Of a stretch of DNA of 64,000 bases, positions 46,037 through 57,134 are shown in pieces. The notes under the pieces were generated by a model that saw only the letters and a list, made by a program, of their open reading frames with translations, was not told where the DNA came from and did no database searches. The stretch spans positions 124,001 to 188,000 of the forward strand of contig CABZAV010000001.1 in the NCBI GenBank assembly GCA_902523885.1, written 5' to 3'. The translations under genes and the position numbers were made by a program. The first letter of the stretch is position 1. The number at the start of each line of letters is the position of its first letter. The stretch is from an uncultured SAR86 cluster bacterium (GTDB taxonomy: Bacteria; Pseudomonadota; Gammaproteobacteria; Magnimaribacterales; AG-339-G14).

Positions 46037-48451
46037 ATGAAACAAATTAAACTAATTAAAAACTTAGCTTTTATAGCTATTTTATCAATCTTCACTCCTT
46101 CAATTCTGTCTCAAAGCGATGGTTTTTTTGAAGATGTAGTCGTAACCGCTGAAAAGAGAAACGAAAGTCTTCAAAGCGTTTCGCAAGCAGTAACTGCTTT
46201 AACATCTGCCGAAATAGAGACCAAGGGAATAGAATCAATCGTCGATTTAACTTCAATTGTTCCTGGCGTAACAGTTGCGAAAAACGAAGGTTATAAAACT
46301 ATTATATCCATAAGAGGTATTGGTAATGAAACAAATCAAAATGCAATTGCTGCACCATCGGTTGCTTATCATATTGATGGCATATTTGTTGCCTCACCTT
46401 TTGCCCTTCAAACCGATTTTATAGGTATTGATCGGATAGAAGTTTTGAGAGGACCTCAAGGCACTTTATTCGGTCAGAACTCCACAGGTGGGGCTATAAA
46501 TGTGATAACTAAAACACCTTCATTAACTGATTCTTCTAGTTCCGCTTCATTAACATTAGGGGAGTACGAACTTAATAAATTTACTGGTTATATGAGCGGG
46601 CCTATATCTGAGAATGCAGCTCTCAGTTTTTCTTTTATAAATACTAAAAGAGATGGATTTTCAACAAATTTATTTAATGGCCAAGATTTAGACGATGATG
46701 ATAGTTATAGCATTAGAAATGATCTTTTCGTTGAACTTGATGATACTTCTTCTTTGAGATTTTTTGGACAATATGCCAACGTAGATAGTAATGGTTCTGC
46801 CATGAAAGGGATAGATGATACTACTGTTGGTGCAAGAAATTTAAGACAAGATACAGCCTCTAAATTAAAGCTTACTTCCTCCGTTATTGCGGGCATTTAT
46901 GAGAAGGACTTAGGATTTGCAACTTTAAAAATTTCAGCAAGCACTCAAAGTGATGATATTTTTGTTGAAAGAGATAATGATCGACACGTATACGGAACAC
47001 CTGCACCTTCAATACCAGGTGACAGCTTAAATACTCAAGCTGATACTTACACAAGAGCAGAATTTTTACCTGAAATTTCTGAAGTTGATTCGGAAACCTT
47101 TGAATTCAACTTGGTTTCCAATGAGCCAATTATGGATGGAAAGCTTGATTGGGCAGTTGGTGCTTTCTACATGAATCAGGATATAAAAAATATCATTAGA
47201 GAGTATTTAGATAAAGGTGCAAATACTATCCCAAGTAGTCCAGCGAACGTTATTATGTATGAGTGTGGTAGTGTTTATGCTTTAGCTGCTCCTAATTGTT
47301 TTGATCCAGCTACCGGAGATCCTTATGTAGCTGATTTAGGTTTTGTTACGGATGCTTTACCAACGAGGGAATCAAAATCAATTTACGCACAAACAACTTA
47401 TAGCTTTGATGAATCTTTAAGGCTTATTTCAGGTTTTAGATGGACCGAAGATATTTTTGAATCTCTCGTTTCAAATTTTTATGGCGCTGAAACGCCGCCT
47501 TTATTAACAAATAAAGATCTAGATAATGACGAAGTAACTGGAAAGATTACGTTGGAGTATGATGTAGATTCGGATACTATGGTTTACTTGTCTCAAACAA
47601 GGGGTTTTAAACCTGGCGGCTCCAATTTAACTTTTGGCCGAACAAAAGCAGGAGATGCTTCAAGAAATGCATTTATGGTCTCCATTAATCAGGGTTTCTT
47701 ATCAGCGGATCTTATAGATCCAATGGTATTGCCAACCTATGGACCTGAAATTCTAGATGCTACGGAAATAGGAATCAAAACAGATTTTCTTGATGGCCGC
47801 GCTAGAGCAAACATTGCTATTTTTGATTATTCTTATGAAGATCTCCAAATTCAGGCAACAGATCCAGATATATATAGAGGTGGAGTTGTAAATTTACCCG
47901 AATCGGAAGTTCAAGGACTTGAAATTGAATTTACGGCTTCATTATCTGATTCTCTAATTTTAGATGCTAATTTAGCTTTTCTTGATACCGAAATAACTAA
48001 ATCGTATATGTATCTTGATAATGTCTTAGCTCAGCAATATACTTTTGGATTTGAGACAGAAAGAGAAGCTGCGGCTCAAGATATAATCGGAAATGAGCTT
48101 CCTAAATCTCCTAAATTTACTGCCGATGTAAGTTTAATCTATACAGCAGACCTTTCTTCCGGAGATGTCTTCAACTCTGCAATACAATTTGTCAAAAGAG
48201 GAAAATTTTTCCAGAGAGTAGCTAATAATACAAAACACGGTGCTAACGATGTTGTTGATGGATATGATATTTTTAATATTAGGGCTGGAATTGATTATGC
48301 TAGCGGTTGGGGTTTTGACATCATGGTCACAAATGTCGGTGACGAAGATGGCATGAACTCAGCAATGACCGATGTATTTGGTGTGGGTGCAACTGGTAGA
48401 GAACTCATTCCACCAAGGCAAATTATGACAAAAATAAGTTATGATTTTTAA
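46037..48451 (+). CDS. TonB-dependent outer-membrane receptor
   Basis: The 804-residue protein has a signal peptide (1-25), a TonB box DVVVTAEKR (about 34-42), a plug domain with SIRGIGNETNQ, YHIDGIFV and IEVLRGPQGTLFGQNSTGGAINVITK, then a 22-strand barrel ending in the outer-membrane-targeting ISYDF. The motif set is that of the large TBDT family used by marine gammaproteobacteria for many small ligands, not only siderophores. Its neighbours (NCS2 permease, phosphoribosyltransferase) hint at a purine or nucleoside ligand; this is inference. Confidence 0.94.
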   Translation: MKQIKLIKNLAFIAILSIFTPSILSQSDGFFEDVVVTAEKRNESLQSVSQAVTALTSAEIETKGIESIVDLTSIVPGVTVAKNEGYKTIISIRGIGNETNQNAIAAPSVAYHIDGIFVASPFALQTDFIGIDRIEVLRGPQGTLFGQNSTGGAINVITKTPSLTDSSSSASLTLGEYELNKFTGYMSGPISENAALSFSFINTKRDGFSTNLFNGQDLDDDDSYSIRNDLFVELDDTSSLRFFGQYANVDSNGSAMKGIDDTTVGARNLRQDTASKLKLTSSVIAGIYEKDLGFATLKISASTQSDDIFVERDNDRHVYGTPAPSIPGDSLNTQADTYTRAEFLPEISEVDSETFEFNLVSNEPIMDGKLDWAVGAFYMNQDIKNIIREYLDKGANTIPSSPANVIMYECGSVYALAAPNCFDPATGDPYVADLGFVTDALPTRESKSIYAQTTYSFDESLRLISGFRWTEDIFESLVSNFYGAETPPLLTNKDLDNDEVTGKITLEYDVDSDTMVYLSQTRGFKPGGSNLTFGRTKAGDASRNAFMVSINQGFLSADLIDPMVLPTYGPEILDATEIGIKTDFLDGRARANIAIFDYSYEDLQIQATDPDIYRGGVVNLPESEVQGLEIEFTASLSDSLILDANLAFLDTEITKSYMYLDNVLAQQYTFGFETEREAAAQDIIGNELPKSPKFTADVSLIYTADLSSGDVFNSAIQFVKRGKFFQRVANNTKHGANDVVDGYDIFNIRAGIDYASGWGFDIMVTNVGDEDGMNSAMTDVFGVGATGRELIPPRQIMTKISYDF

Positions 48452-48512
48452 TTGAAATCTTAGATTTTAATTAATTAAATAAATAGGCTTTTCCTTTATG
48501 ATGCAATAAATA

Positions 48513-49076
48513 ATGGAAAAGCTATTTATTAAAGCAAACGAATTATTAGAAGATTCCTTCAATCTCGCTTGGAAAATATACGAAAGTGGTTACAAACCTA
48601 ACTATATTGTTGGTGTTTGGAGAGGCGGGGCTCCCGTTGGGATTGCCGTACAAGAATTTTTAAATGTGCTGGGTATTAAATCTGATCATATCGCAATAAG
48701 AACTTCTTATTACTCGGGAATAGATGAGCGAAAAGCTAACGTTCAAGTTTACGGTTTGAATTACATCATAAATAGAGTTAAGGCAGAGGATAAACTTTTA
48801 GTTGTCGACGATGTGCATGATACCGGTAATTCGATTAACCAAATAATCTTAGATCTCAGAGAAGCATGCAATAAGAATACTCCAGATATTAAGGTTGCAA
48901 CTCCTTACTTTAAACCTAATAAAAACCAAACAGACAGAAAACCTGATTTTTTCATTCATAAAACCGATCAATGGCTTATATTTCCTCATGAACTTGAAGG
49001 ATTAACTTTTGAAGATATAAAAGAAAACAAGCCCGAATTAAAAAATCTTATAGAGCAAATTAAATCTAAAATTTAG
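48513..49076 (+). CDS. purine-type phosphoribosyltransferase
   Basis: 187 residues of the PRTase type I fold. The PRPP motif LLVVDDVHDTGNSI lies at about residues 94-107 and GVWRGGAPVGIAV is the early loop; FPHELEG near the end is typical of the xanthine/hypoxanthine-guanine branch. It makes nucleoside monophosphates from free bases and PRPP in the cytosol. It follows the TonB-dependent receptor by 61 bp in the same direction. Which base it prefers is not readable. Confidence 0.87.
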   Translation: MEKLFIKANELLEDSFNLAWKIYESGYKPNYIVGVWRGGAPVGIAVQEFLNVLGIKSDHIAIRTSYYSGIDERKANVQVYGLNYIINRVKAEDKLLVVDDVHDTGNSINQIILDLREACNKNTPDIKVATPYFKPNKNQTDRKPDFFIHKTDQWLIFPHELEGLTFEDIKENKPELKNLIEQIKSKI

Positions 49077-49094
49077 TTAGATTAAATGAATAAA

Positions 49095-49511
49095 TTAAGC
49101 AGTCACCCGAGGCTGAGAATTCCAACTATAGAGTAAAGCGTAAAACCAAAAACCATTCATCAAAGGTTCAATAATGGCGTCAATGGCCGCTAAGCTCAAA
49201 TCAACTCCGATTATAAAAAAGCTCCAAGAAGTAGCAATTAAAAAATGTCCGGTAGTATAAACCACAGCAAGAAGGGCAGGTTTAAGCTTATCGTGAGCGT
49301 ATTTATGTAGCAAGAAGAACCAAAAGCCATTAATTATCGGCTCTATTATTGCGTCAGCTGATGCCAATAAAAAGCTTGTTTGAAATATAATTGCTGCACA
49401 AGCCCATGCAATAACTACATGTCCAACTGTATAGACAATTGAAAGACCAAAGCTGCTCAAAGAGTGAATTAAAGTATTCACTCTACTCAGTTTTATAACC
49501 AAACTTTTCAT
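49095..49511 (-). CDS. small membrane protein with an internal duplication (DUF2061-like)
   Basis: 138 residues made of two similar halves. Half one has YTVGHVVIAW ... ADAIIEPIINGFWFF; half two has YTTGHFLIAT ... IDAIIEPLMNGFWFY. Each half has two membrane helices, so four in total. The helix-loop-helix layout resembles DUF2061 or PACE-type two-helix repeat proteins, but the match is by pattern, not certain. The stop is 18 bp from the convergent phosphoribosyltransferase stop. Function unknown. Confidence 0.7.
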   Translation of the reverse strand: MKSLVIKLSRVNTLIHSLSSFGLSIVYTVGHVVIAWACAAIIFQTSFLLASADAIIEPIINGFWFFLLHKYAHDKLKPALLAVVYTTGHFLIATSWSFFIIGVDLSLAAIDAIIEPLMNGFWFYALLYSWNSQPRVTA

Positions 49512-49562
49512 ATTAAATATTTAAACATTTTGTAAAAAAGATACAAGATCAAAAAGGGTGCA

Positions 49563-49602
49563 TTTAAAATAATTATTTAATTATTATTTAAAATTATTTA
49601 AT
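49563..49602. repeat. AT-only imperfect direct repeat between two minus-strand genes
   Basis: TTTAAAATAATTATTTAAT (49563-49581) is followed by TTTAAAATTATTTAAT (49587-49602). Both are also near-palindromic. It lies just past the oxyR stop (49608) and may form weak hairpins; no G-C clamp is present. Confidence 0.4.
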
Positions 49603-49607
49603 AAATT

Positions 49608-50498
49608 TTAGATCTTAGAGAGCCTTTTTTTAAAAATTGAAATTAACTCTTCTACTTTCTTTAATCCCGTATAAGTTGGCCTTATGATGACTGCCAGCTC
49701 TCTATGGGGACCTGGTTCATCCAGTTTAGTTTTTACTAAATTAGGAATTGTATCTACAGCTTGGTTAATAGCTAATTTAGGTACCAATGTTTTTCCCATT
49801 TTTCCTGCAACCAATTGAATTAATGTGCTCATGGAGGAAGACTCCATAGCAAATCTTTTTTTAGGAGATATTTTGCATGCTGAAAGAATATGTTTTTTTA
49901 AACAATGCCCATCTTCAAGAAGAAGCAAATTTGTTGAGTCAATATTTTTAGCTTTTATCTTTTTTCCATAATGAGGAAGCTCATCTTTATGAGAAATTAA
50001 GTAAAGATTTTCTTCCCAAAACTTTAAGGCTAGCAAACCTTTCACATCAAACGGCAATGCCAAGATGGCCATATCAATTTCACCCTCCTTAACTTTATTC
50101 ACTAATTGATTTGACTGAGCTTCTATAATTTTTAAATTTAAATTTGGAAATCTTTTATTTAACTCTGGCAGCACCAAGGGAAGAAAGTAAGGACCTACAG
50201 TAGGAATAATTCCTAGTGAAATAGAAGAGTTTGCAATTGAGTTACTTTCGCTTAGATTATAAATATCTTGCATTTGAATTTTAACTTCTTTTGCTTTTTT
50301 TAAAATTTTTTCTCCAGATTTTGTAACTATTACTTTTTTGTTATCTCTCTCAAAAATTTGGGTCCCTAGTTGTATTTCCATCTCGTTAATTGCATTACTT
50401 AAAGTAGAAGGTGAAACAAAACATTCGTCTGCTGCCTTTTTAAAATGCAGATTTTTTTGAACGCTTAATGCGTAATTTATTTGTTTGAGAGTAATCAT
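49608..50498 (-). CDS. oxyR: OxyR-type LysR peroxide-sensing regulator
   Basis: 296 residues with an N-terminal winged helix-turn-helix (NLHFKKAADECFVSPSTLSNAINEMEIQLG) and a LysR effector domain. The peroxide-sensing pair is visible in EDGHCLKKHILSAC: two Cys spaced by eight residues, as Cys199 and Cys208 in E. coli OxyR. I start at the ATG at 50498, which aligns with OxyR N-termini; the open frame continues to 50531. It is divergent from katG, the classic target, with 101 bp between starts. I could not pick out a clear OxyR box there. Confidence 0.92.
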   Translation of the reverse strand: MITLKQINYALSVQKNLHFKKAADECFVSPSTLSNAINEMEIQLGTQIFERDNKKVIVTKSGEKILKKAKEVKIQMQDIYNLSESNSIANSSISLGIIPTVGPYFLPLVLPELNKRFPNLNLKIIEAQSNQLVNKVKEGEIDMAILALPFDVKGLLALKFWEENLYLISHKDELPHYGKKIKAKNIDSTNLLLLEDGHCLKKHILSACKISPKKRFAMESSSMSTLIQLVAGKMGKTLVPKLAINQAVDTIPNLVKTKLDEPGPHRELAVIIRPTYTGLKKVEELISIFKKRLSKI

Positions 50499-50599
50499 TT
50501 GATGTTCATTATAATCGAATATAAAATTCATTTTAAGTATATTTAGTAAATATAAAAAGAATGCTAAATTTTATTTAAATAAATAATTTGGAGTTATAA

Positions 50600-52741
<2,142 letters not shown>

Positions 52742-52742
52742 G

Positions 52743-52763
52743 ATTATCTATTAAATAGATAAT
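52743..52763. repeat. perfect 10-bp-arm palindrome after katG
   Basis: ATTATCTATT and AATAGATAAT flank a single A directly after the katG stop. As RNA this folds to a roughly 8-bp stem with a 5-base loop. There is no T-run on either side, so it may be an mRNA 3'-end stabiliser, weak terminator or binding site. Confidence 0.55.
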
Positions 52764-52782
52764 TAGAAGGGAGATTAATAAG

Positions 52783-54681
52783 ATGCACGATCTTGTTATA
52801 AGAAATGGTCTTATCGTTGATGGTTCAGGAAAGAAACCATTCATCGGTGATATAGCAATTGATAATGAAAACATATCATTAATCTCCAGTTCTATAAAAG
52901 AAAGAGGGAAAGAGGAGATTGATGCTGAAGGGAAGTTAGTTACGCCCGGATGGGTTGATATTCATACTCATTATGACGGACAAGTTTGTTGGGATCCTTA
53001 TTTGACCCCATCGAGTTGGCATGGAGTTACGACTGCTGTCATGGGAAATTGTGGAGTAGGCTTTGCCCCAGTTAGACCAGGTGAAGAAAATTTTTTAATA
53101 CAGTTAATGGAAGGAGTTGAGGATATTCCAGGATCAGCCTTGCATGAAGGAATAGAATGGGGGTGGGAAACTTTCCCAGAATTTTTAGATGCGATAGATA
53201 AAAAAGATTTCGTCATGGACCTTGGCTTCATGATCGGACATGGTCCTTTAAGAAGTTATGTTATGGGACACGATAGATGTCAGAATCAAGTCGATGCTTC
53301 TGATTTAGAAATAGATAAGATGTCTGAACTTGTAACGGAGGCTATCAATGCCGGGGCTTTAGGATTTAGCACCTCAAGAACTATTTTGCATAGAGACATT
53401 TACGGAAAATATGTTCCTGGAACTGAGGCTAGTTCTGAAGAGATGAGAGCGCTTGCTTTTGGTGTGGACAAGGCTGGCGAAGGAACTTTAGAAATAACTT
53501 CTGATTGGCTAGATGAAGAGATTGAGATGTCTTGGATGAAAGAATATGTGAAAAAAAGTAATTGTGGATTGACTTTTTTACAGACGAATGGAGATGCAGT
53601 TAAAACCATTTTATTTTCAGAAGAGCATTATTTGAAGGGCAAAAATATTCGACCCCAATTTCCTGGAAGAAATGTAGGCTTAATGTTTGGCTTTGAAAGT
53701 TCTCTTAATCCTTTTATGCAATATCCGACTTACAGAGAAATAGCTCATCTACCTCATGAGCAAAAATATGAAATCATGAAAGATCCTGATTTTAAAAATA
53801 GATTGTTGAGTCAAAAACCTGATCTTAAATCAGAAATAGATAAAAGACTTGCTGAACCCGATAATACTAAAACTAGAGAAGAGATTGAAAAAGATGCAGA
53901 ACTTCTATCAAGTCTAACTACAAATTATAAGACTCAATTCATTTTAGGGACTCCTCCAAATTACGAACCTAAACAAGAAGACAGTATTGCTGCAATTTCC
54001 TCAAACAAAGGTATTTCCGAACTAGAAGTAATGTTTGATGAAATGATGAAGAATAATGGCACAAATTTAATTTACGCTGCTTTTACTCCATACGATGATT
54101 ACAAACTTAATTTTGTAGAACGAGCTTATGGACTGAAATCTTCTGTTGCTGGGGGAAGTGACGGGGGAGCGCACTGTGGATTAATATGTGACGCAAGCAT
54201 GCCAACGACTAACTTATCTCATTGGGCTAGAGATCGCGAAGCTGGAAAAAAGGTTCCTCTTGAAAAGTTAGTGAGGAAACAAACAAAAGATACAGCTGAA
54301 ACTTTTGGATTATTTGATCGCGGCGAAATTAAGTCAGGAATGCTGGCCGACATTAATGTTATAGATTTTAAAAAATTAAATGTTAGTCACCCAAAAATGA
54401 TCCATGATTTGCCTCTTGGAGGAAAGCGTTTGGTTCAGGATGCCACAGGATATGTTGCTACAATAAAGAGAGGTCAAATAGTGAGTGAAAATGGAAGAGC
54501 AACGGGCTCTCTTCCTGGAAATTTAATTAGAGGAAAGCAGACGTGTAAGGTTAAATCTGAAATCTCTAAAGTTTCTCTGTTTGACAGAACAGTAAGGTTA
54601 ATTTTGATAAAATTAGCTCAAATGTATTGGAAATTTAATAAGAAAACAGTTAAATCAACTATTGTTTCCTCGTCTAGTTAG
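52783..54681 (+). CDS. amidohydrolase, N-acyl-D-amino-acid deacylase-like
   Basis: 632 residues of the D-aminoacylase branch of the amidohydrolase superfamily: N-terminal LVIRNGLIVDGSG, metal-binding HTHYDGQVCWDP, GVTTAVMGNCGVGFAPV, and the catalytic Asp region GGSDGGAHCG followed by THWARDR-like LSHWARDREAG. Classic D-aminoacylases are about 480 residues; the extra length lies in the middle (about 330-400) and C-terminus. Many such long members in marine genomes are uncharacterised, so D-amino-acid specificity is not certain. It may link to D-amino-acid use with dat at 7.7 kb, but they are not adjacent. Confidence 0.83.
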   Translation: MHDLVIRNGLIVDGSGKKPFIGDIAIDNENISLISSSIKERGKEEIDAEGKLVTPGWVDIHTHYDGQVCWDPYLTPSSWHGVTTAVMGNCGVGFAPVRPGEENFLIQLMEGVEDIPGSALHEGIEWGWETFPEFLDAIDKKDFVMDLGFMIGHGPLRSYVMGHDRCQNQVDASDLEIDKMSELVTEAINAGALGFSTSRTILHRDIYGKYVPGTEASSEEMRALAFGVDKAGEGTLEITSDWLDEEIEMSWMKEYVKKSNCGLTFLQTNGDAVKTILFSEEHYLKGKNIRPQFPGRNVGLMFGFESSLNPFMQYPTYREIAHLPHEQKYEIMKDPDFKNRLLSQKPDLKSEIDKRLAEPDNTKTREEIEKDAELLSSLTTNYKTQFILGTPPNYEPKQEDSIAAISSNKGISELEVMFDEMMKNNGTNLIYAAFTPYDDYKLNFVERAYGLKSSVAGGSDGGAHCGLICDASMPTTNLSHWARDREAGKKVPLEKLVRKQTKDTAETFGLFDRGEIKSGMLADINVIDFKKLNVSHPKMIHDLPLGGKRLVQDATGYVATIKRGQIVSENGRATGSLPGNLIRGKQTCKVKSEISKVSLFDRTVRLILIKLAQMYWKFNKKTVKSTIVSSSS

Positions 54682-54693
54682 TACTTAACTAAA

Positions 54694-55293
54694 ATGTTTG
54701 TTTTAGGTATAACGGGTGGCATAGGCTCAGGTAAAACTGCTGTCACAGATATTTTTTCTGAATTCAATATAGACGTTATAGATGCTGATATTGCTTCAAG
54801 GAAAGCGGTAGAAAAAGGATCTTCCTGCCTCAAAGAAATAGAAGATCATTTTGGAAGTGAAATGATTTTAGAGGACGGTAGCTTGGATAGGCAAAAACTT
54901 AGAGAAGTCATATTTGATAAAGAAGAAGAAAAAGACTGGCTGGAGAAATTATTACATCCTCAAATTTTAAAAATAATTAATAGCGAGCTAGCTGAATCAA
55001 AAACAATTTATACAATTCTTGTTTCTCCTCTATTATTTGAAACTGGACAAAATAAATTATGTTCTAGAACTTTATTAGTCGATGTCGAAGAACAATTACA
55101 AATTTCCAGAGCTTCTAAAAGAGACAATGTTTCAGAGGAACAAATCAAGAACATTATCGAAGCTCAAATGTCTAGATCAGATAAATTAGGTCTTGCGAAC
55201 GATATAGTGACAAATAACGGCTCCCTAGAAGACCTAAAAAAAGAAATAATTTCTTTACATAATAATTATTTAAAATTGAGCAATAAAAAGTGA
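54694..55293 (+). CDS. coaE: dephospho-CoA kinase
   Basis: Last step of CoA synthesis: phosphorylates the 3'-OH of dephospho-CoA. 199 residues with the P-loop GITGGIGSGKTAV at the N-terminus, DADIASRKAV, HPQIL and SPLLFETGQNKLC, all CoaE hallmarks. It overlaps the yacG start (GTGA), the conserved coaE-yacG pair. Confidence 0.96.
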   Translation: MFVLGITGGIGSGKTAVTDIFSEFNIDVIDADIASRKAVEKGSSCLKEIEDHFGSEMILEDGSLDRQKLREVIFDKEEEKDWLEKLLHPQILKIINSELAESKTIYTILVSPLLFETGQNKLCSRTLLVDVEEQLQISRASKRDNVSEEQIKNIIEAQMSRSDKLGLANDIVTNNGSLEDLKKEIISLHNNYLKLSNKK

Positions 55294-55445
55294 AATGTCA
55301 GCATTGTAAAAAAAAATTTCAGGTTAAAGATAAAAAATATTTACCATTTTGTTCTTCAAGATGTAAATCTTTAGATTTATCGAATTGGTTATCTGAAGTT
55401 AATAAGATTTCTGGTTCAGGAATTCCGGAACAAGATAAATTTTAA
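55290..55445 (+). CDS. yacG: DNA gyrase inhibitor YacG (zinc ribbon)
   Basis: A 51-residue protein read from a GTG that overlaps the coaE stop. It has the YacG Cys4 zinc site, CQHC at residues 3-6 and CSSRC at 21-25, followed by KSLDLSNWLSE, which matches the family's R.CKLIDLG.W.. block. YacG binds GyrB and inhibits gyrase. Length is at the short end of the family. Its 3' end overlaps the convergent ThiE-like gene by 4 bp. Confidence 0.92.
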   Translation: MKCQHCKKKFQVKDKKYLPFCSSRCKSLDLSNWLSEVNKISGSGIPEQDKF

Positions 55446-55975
55446 AAAAAGCAATTAATCCCTGAAATTCCTGTTCCACCATGATTAATAGACTCACTCA
55501 AGTCTTCTATTTTGACTCCGCCTAAAGCATAACTAATTCCATTAAAATTTTTAGCAAGTTCTCCAAATTTTTCCCAGCCAATTTCTTTATTGCCATGTTT
55601 ATCTTTAAGAACTGGTGAAATCAATATGTAATCACATTTCAATTGATTAGCTTTTTCTACTTCATTTTGATTGTGACAGGAGGCGCCCAATAAAAAATTA
55701 CATTCACGCTTTTCTTTATAATTCATTAGATCAATCGAAGTTAAATGAATATTTTTTTTATTGTTAATGTCATTTCTAGAATTATAGATAACAATTGAAT
55801 TACTTTTCTTAGATGAGTTTTCTATTTCTTCTAATAAGTCTTGAGTATAAAAAGCCTCGTCTAATCTAATAATTAAGGCTTTTTTTACACCTTCAAAAAA
55901 ATTTTCAACCTTTTTAAGAAAATCTTCTTTTGGATGAAGAGGCGTTATACCAATGTACTTAACTTCGGTAATCAC
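55442..55975 (-). CDS. stand-alone thiamine-phosphate-synthase-like (ThiE fold) protein
   Basis: 177 residues. LGASCHNQNEVEKANQLKCDYILISPVLKDKHGNKEIGWEKF-type core motifs (SCHN, ILISPV, GWEKF, YALGG) and the ending GGTGISGI resemble ThiE. In many gammaproteobacteria the gene beside secA/argJ is a Nudix (MutT) hydrolase with a C-terminal ThiE-like domain of this kind. Here only that domain remains and no Nudix box (GX5EX7REUXEEXGU) is present. Its start overlaps the argJ end by 17 bp. True ThiE activity is doubtful: the ThiE-type pyrophosphate and Mg sites are not clear to me. Confidence 0.72.
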   Translation of the reverse strand: MITEVKYIGITPLHPKEDFLKKVENFFEGVKKALIIRLDEAFYTQDLLEEIENSSKKSNSIVIYNSRNDINNKKNIHLTSIDLMNYKEKRECNFLLGASCHNQNEVEKANQLKCDYILISPVLKDKHGNKEIGWEKFGELAKNFNGISYALGGVKIEDLSESINHGGTGISGINCFF

Positions 55976-57134
55976 TATTTATTGATATATATTCTTTCGA
56001 AAGATCAGAGCCTAAAACAGTAAATGAGTTTTTAGATTTTCCGATTGATAATTCCAAATTAATTTTTCTTTTTTTAAATTCTCTTTGCCCTAAATTTTCC
56101 TTATAATTTTTGGATAAATTTCCATTTTTTAGAACAAAATGTTTCCCAATTTTAAGGGACAAATTTTCGATCTCAAACTCATCAACCTCTGCATTTCCAG
56201 CAGCTGCAATTATTCTCCCCCAATTAGGATCCTCGCCGTAAGCTGCAGTTTTAACTAAAGGTGAGTTAGCTATCTTCATCGCAACTTTTCTACAATTAGC
56301 TTCAGAAGATAACCCTGTAACTTTTATGTTAAGTAATTTTGTTGATCCTTCGCCATCTAACACTAGCTTTTCAGACAATTTGCTAAAAACTGAAAAAATA
56401 TCCTTTTCTATTTTTTTAGAATAATTATTATAATTAATTTTGTTCGAGCCAGTTGCAATAAGAATACTAGAATCACTAGGCGATTGATCGCCATCAATAG
56501 AAATAGCGTTTAAGGTCTTATCACAAATCCTTTTGTGTAATTTTCTCAAAGTAAGCTCTGGAATCTTCAAATCTGTAAAAACGTAGCTAAGCGTAGTAGC
56601 CATGTTTGGTTCTATCATTCCAACACCTTTTGCGATGCCGACTATGTGATACTTTTTGGAACCCGCTTTAAAAGAAAGTTTAATTATTTTACTCTTCGTA
56701 TCTGTGGTCATAATGGCTTTTGCAAAATCATCCCATGAATTTTTACTCAAATTGTTAAAACATTTGTTGAAAGCCGAAGAAAGTTGCTTTACATCTAAAA
56801 GTTGTCCAACGACACCTGTTGAGAAAGGTAATATTTGGGTAGCTGAAATATTAGTTAAATTAGATATTTCTTTAATAAGTTTTTTTGCATCAGAAACTCC
56901 CTTTTTTCCTGTGGCTGCATTCGCATTACCTGCATTTATTGCCAGCATCTTTTTGCCTTTCATTTTCGTTTCAAGTTGATTTAGGCATATTTGAACAGAA
57001 GCGGATTTAAATTTGTTTGAAGTGAATAAACCTGAAATCTTTGCAGCAGAATTCAATTCAACTAACGTAGTATCTAAGCGATGCCCATAAGTTGTTTTTG
57101 TTGAAGCACAACCTATTTTTATTTGCTCTATCAT
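55959..57134 (-). CDS. argJ: glutamate N-acetyltransferase / amino-acid N-acetyltransferase
   Basis: Ornithine acetyltransferase of the cyclic arginine pathway. 391 residues; the autocleavage site is GMIEPNMATTLSY with nucleophile Thr about 180. STGVVGQLL, the IDGDQSPSDSSILIATG segment and GEDPNWGRIIAAAGNA are family hallmarks. Overlaps secA by 4 bp (ATGA). Its presence means acetyl groups can be recycled between ornithine and glutamate. Confidence 0.96.
   Translation of the reverse strand: MIEQIKIGCASTKTTYGHRLDTTLVELNSAAKISGLFTSNKFKSASVQICLNQLETKMKGKKMLAINAGNANAATGKKGVSDAKKLIKEISNLTNISATQILPFSTGVVGQLLDVKQLSSAFNKCFNNLSKNSWDDFAKAIMTTDTKSKIIKLSFKAGSKKYHIVGIAKGVGMIEPNMATTLSYVFTDLKIPELTLRKLHKRICDKTLNAISIDGDQSPSDSSILIATGSNKINYNNYSKKIEKDIFSVFSKLSEKLVLDGEGSTKLLNIKVTGLSSEANCRKVAMKIANSPLVKTAAYGEDPNWGRIIAAAGNAEVDEFEIENLSLKIGKHFVLKNGNLSKNYKENLGQREFKKRKINLELSIGKSKNSFTVLGSDLSKEYISINSDYRS

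Noticed and set aside
50499-50599. OxyR binding site between oxyR and katG
   Set aside because: The region is AT-rich with TATAAA-like boxes but no clear spaced ATAG/CTAT array, so I do not list an operator.
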